Source of the DNA: Anaerolineales bacterium UBA6131
GTDB taxonomy: Bacteria; Chloroflexota; Anaerolineae; UBA2200
Reading direction: 5' to 3'
Assembly (NCBI GenBank): GCA_002435875.1
Contig: DIVN01000135.1
Location: forward strand, 6,483 to 13,727
DNA length: 7,245 bases
Part shown: positions 6,601-7,245 of the stretch, piece by piece
How the letters are laid out: each line of letters opens with the position of its first letter
Position numbering within the stretch: position 1 is the stretch's first letter
The notes under the pieces: generated by a model
What the model was told of the DNA's origin: nothing
What the model saw: only the letters and a program-made list of their open reading frames with translations
Database searches by the model: none
Position numbers and translations under genes: made by a program

Positions 6601-7245
6601 CCGAGCTGGCGCGCGCCTGGATGATGGATCGGGCATGGCAAGATCTGGGCGATGAAACTTGGGCATGGTTCCGCGAGCAGGACGAGGACACCGAATTGCT
6701 CGAGGATGACGATGAGGCTCGCCAGATCTACCTGCGCGAGCACCTGGCTTTCGACCCGGACACCGAGGATATCGAGGAGATTGTCGCTGACCCGGCCAAA
6801 TCGAGGCGGGCCTGGTTGAGGCAATGGTTCGCTGGCAAAGGCTATGACCAAAAGGACATGTGGATCGAAGACATCCGCAACTGTCCCATGGACGTGGAAA
6901 AGGCTGCCAACGAGAGGGCCATTGAAACTTGTCTGCGTATGTGGCTGACTGACCTGGGCCATGATGCAGCGGCTATCCCTGCGGAGCAGATTACGAGCGA
7001 AGCAATAGCTGTGGCGGCCCAGAAGCGTCTCCCGTTGCCGACTTCTGGCAAGATGATCCTCTACGATGGCAAGACTGGCATGCCTTTTGATCGACCGGTG
7101 ACAGTAGGCGTCATTTACATGATGAAGCTGGCCCATCTGGTTGAGGACAAGGTGCATGCGCGGTCGACGGGGCCCTATTCGTTGGTGACTCAGCAGCCGC
7201 TTGGCGGCAAAGCCCAGCAGGGCGGCCAGCGCTTTGGCGAGATGG
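3651..7245 (+). CDS. rpoB: DNA-directed RNA polymerase subunit beta (3' end beyond window)
   Basis: This is the beta subunit of RNA polymerase, which forms one half of the catalytic cleft. The window holds 1198 full codons; it ends in QRFGEM, so by comparison with E. coli about 70 residues or more are missing. Landmarks in order are: the N-terminal protrusion and lobe with GDFPLMTAQGTFIINGAERV (about 119-138); FNPRRYDLGKVGRYK; the rifampicin region (about 401-432) with FFGGSQLSQFMDQTNPL and KRRLSALGPGG; PIETPEGPNIGLIGSL; GGNYEDAI with Glu754-Asp755; and EGDKMAGRHGNKG with Lys906 and Lys914, matching the E. coli active-site lysines 1065 and 1073. There is no insert at the place of the large proteobacterial SI2 domain. 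Instead an insert of about 135 residues sits at about 988-1127, between VFDGANEQQIAAEL and LPTSGK. The E. coli His526 position is Asn422. ATG 3651 has a strong ribosome site. No rplJ/rplL lies upstream, unlike the usual order; rpoC is expected downstream. Confidence 0.98.
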   Translation, partial: MATTATGVVEYQTDLAHTDVKSYARARDTLDLPNLIQNQIDSYEWFRKEGLAELFAEVSPITSFNGNLEMHFLNSWLCDAKYDEEECRNRDMTFAAPLYVRVRLKNNDAGGEITEQDVYMGDFPLMTAQGTFIINGAERVVVSQLIRSPGAYFTVDDDRVTGRRLCMAKLIPNRGAWLELETSRRDIISVKVDRKRKIPVTVLLRALGVVDGIVGNELIREGTDEELLNLFAAVDSDPEHPYLASTIERDPTKDARAALEEFYKKMRPGDPATFDNARGYLQSLLFNPRRYDLGKVGRYKLNRRLRHEIPQATRTLTKLDLVKIVERIMLVNNGVEDPDDIDHLGNRRVKTVGELIQNQMRVGLLRMERMVRDRMSTRMPEQLTPITLINVRPVVAVLREFFGGSQLSQFMDQTNPLAELQNKRRLSALGPGGLRRERAGFDVRDVHHSHYGRICPIETPEGPNIGLIGSLASYARINEYGFVETPYRCVVRTVPNKKEHLVGTILRERIMAPESEVVVAEAGTTVDAKLAAKLAKLPLEEVPIVPTVTDEVVFLTADMEDQHVIAQADTKVDDLGRLLEERVSVRFKQRFMLESANRVDYVDVSPKQIVGISAALIPFLEHDDANRALMGSNMQRQAVPLLRSDAPLVGTGMEQQAALDSGQVVLAEQDGVVVSVTGEGIKVRTETGDRTYSLRRFNRSNQSTCLDQHPIVSKGDLVRRGQALADSSSTEGGQLALGQNVLVAFMSWEGGNYEDAILISEELVRRDKFSSIHIEKHEVESRDTKLGPEEITRDIPNVGDEALRKLDESGVIHIGAEVAPGDILVGKITPKGETELSPEEKLLRAIFGEKAWEVRDSSLRLPHGERGKVVDIKEFSRDEHRDMSAGVDRMVRVSVAQRRKVSEGDKMAGRHGNKGVISRIVPVEDMPYLEDGTPIGIILNPLGVPSRMNVGQILETHLGWAADRLGFRAESPVFDGANEQQIAAELARAWMMDRAWQDLGDETWAWFREQDEDTELLEDDDEARQIYLREHLAFDPDTEDIEEIVADPAKSRRAWLRQWFAGKGYDQKDMWIEDIRNCPMDVEKAANERAIETCLRMWLTDLGHDAAAIPAEQITSEAIAVAAQKRLPLPTSGKMILYDGKTGMPFDRPVTVGVIYMMKLAHLVEDKVHARSTGPYSLVTQQPLGGKAQQGGQRFGEM
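6612..7031 (+). other. Lineage-specific insertion domain within RpoB
   Basis: These codons encode about 140 residues where most beta subunits have only a short linker between VFDGA...EEL and LP-x-x-GK...LYDG. The segment is acidic in its first half (REQDEDTELLEDDDEA, from about 6672), rich in Trp, and mostly predicted helical by eye. Both flanks match the conserved core closely and the reading frame is uninterrupted, so it is a genuine in-frame insert and not a frameshift. Its place differs from the E. coli SI1 and SI2 inserts. Confidence 0.8.

Overview
This is a G+C-rich (by eye) stretch of bacterial chromosome with every recognisable gene on the + strand. The RpoB sequence and the gene order suggest a Chloroflexota-type organism. 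The clues are an rpoB with its own promoter and no rplJ/rplL directly upstream, and a DQTNPLAEL-type rifampicin region. This taxonomic call is inference from family knowledge, not the result of a search.

Layout. Positions 2-1087 hold the C-terminal part of an AddA/RecB-type helicase-nuclease, cut by the window start. Positions 1090-1449 encode a small four-helix DUF1294 membrane protein, 2 nt downstream and probably translationally coupled. A new promoter (about 1477-1505) then drives a HAD-family phosphatase/phosphomutase at 1558-2304. A third unit (promoter 2332-2360, with a perfect 6-2-6 dyad over its -10) carries two short envelope genes. The first is an exported protein with a CxCxxC cluster and a beta-rich C-terminus (2462-2950). 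The second is a membrane-anchored protein with four SGG[ST][IF]GG repeats that ends on the last one (2959-3384). A 13-bp perfect inverted repeat at 3437-3478 closes that unit. Directly behind it is a near-consensus sigma70 promoter (TTGACA-16-TATACT), a leader of about 130 nt, and rpoB from 3651 past the window end.

The genes form at least four transcription units in a row: DNA repair plus membrane protein, HAD enzyme, envelope pair, and RNA polymerase beta subunit. No mobile element, CRISPR array, tRNA or rRNA was seen. I did not find a convincing new multi-gene system. The most unusual signals are an acidic, tryptophan-rich insertion of about 135 residues near the C-terminus of RpoB, an Asn at the RpoB position equivalent to E. 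coli His526 (predicting low rifampicin sensitivity), and the repeat protein with its exported partner behind an operator-like dyad.
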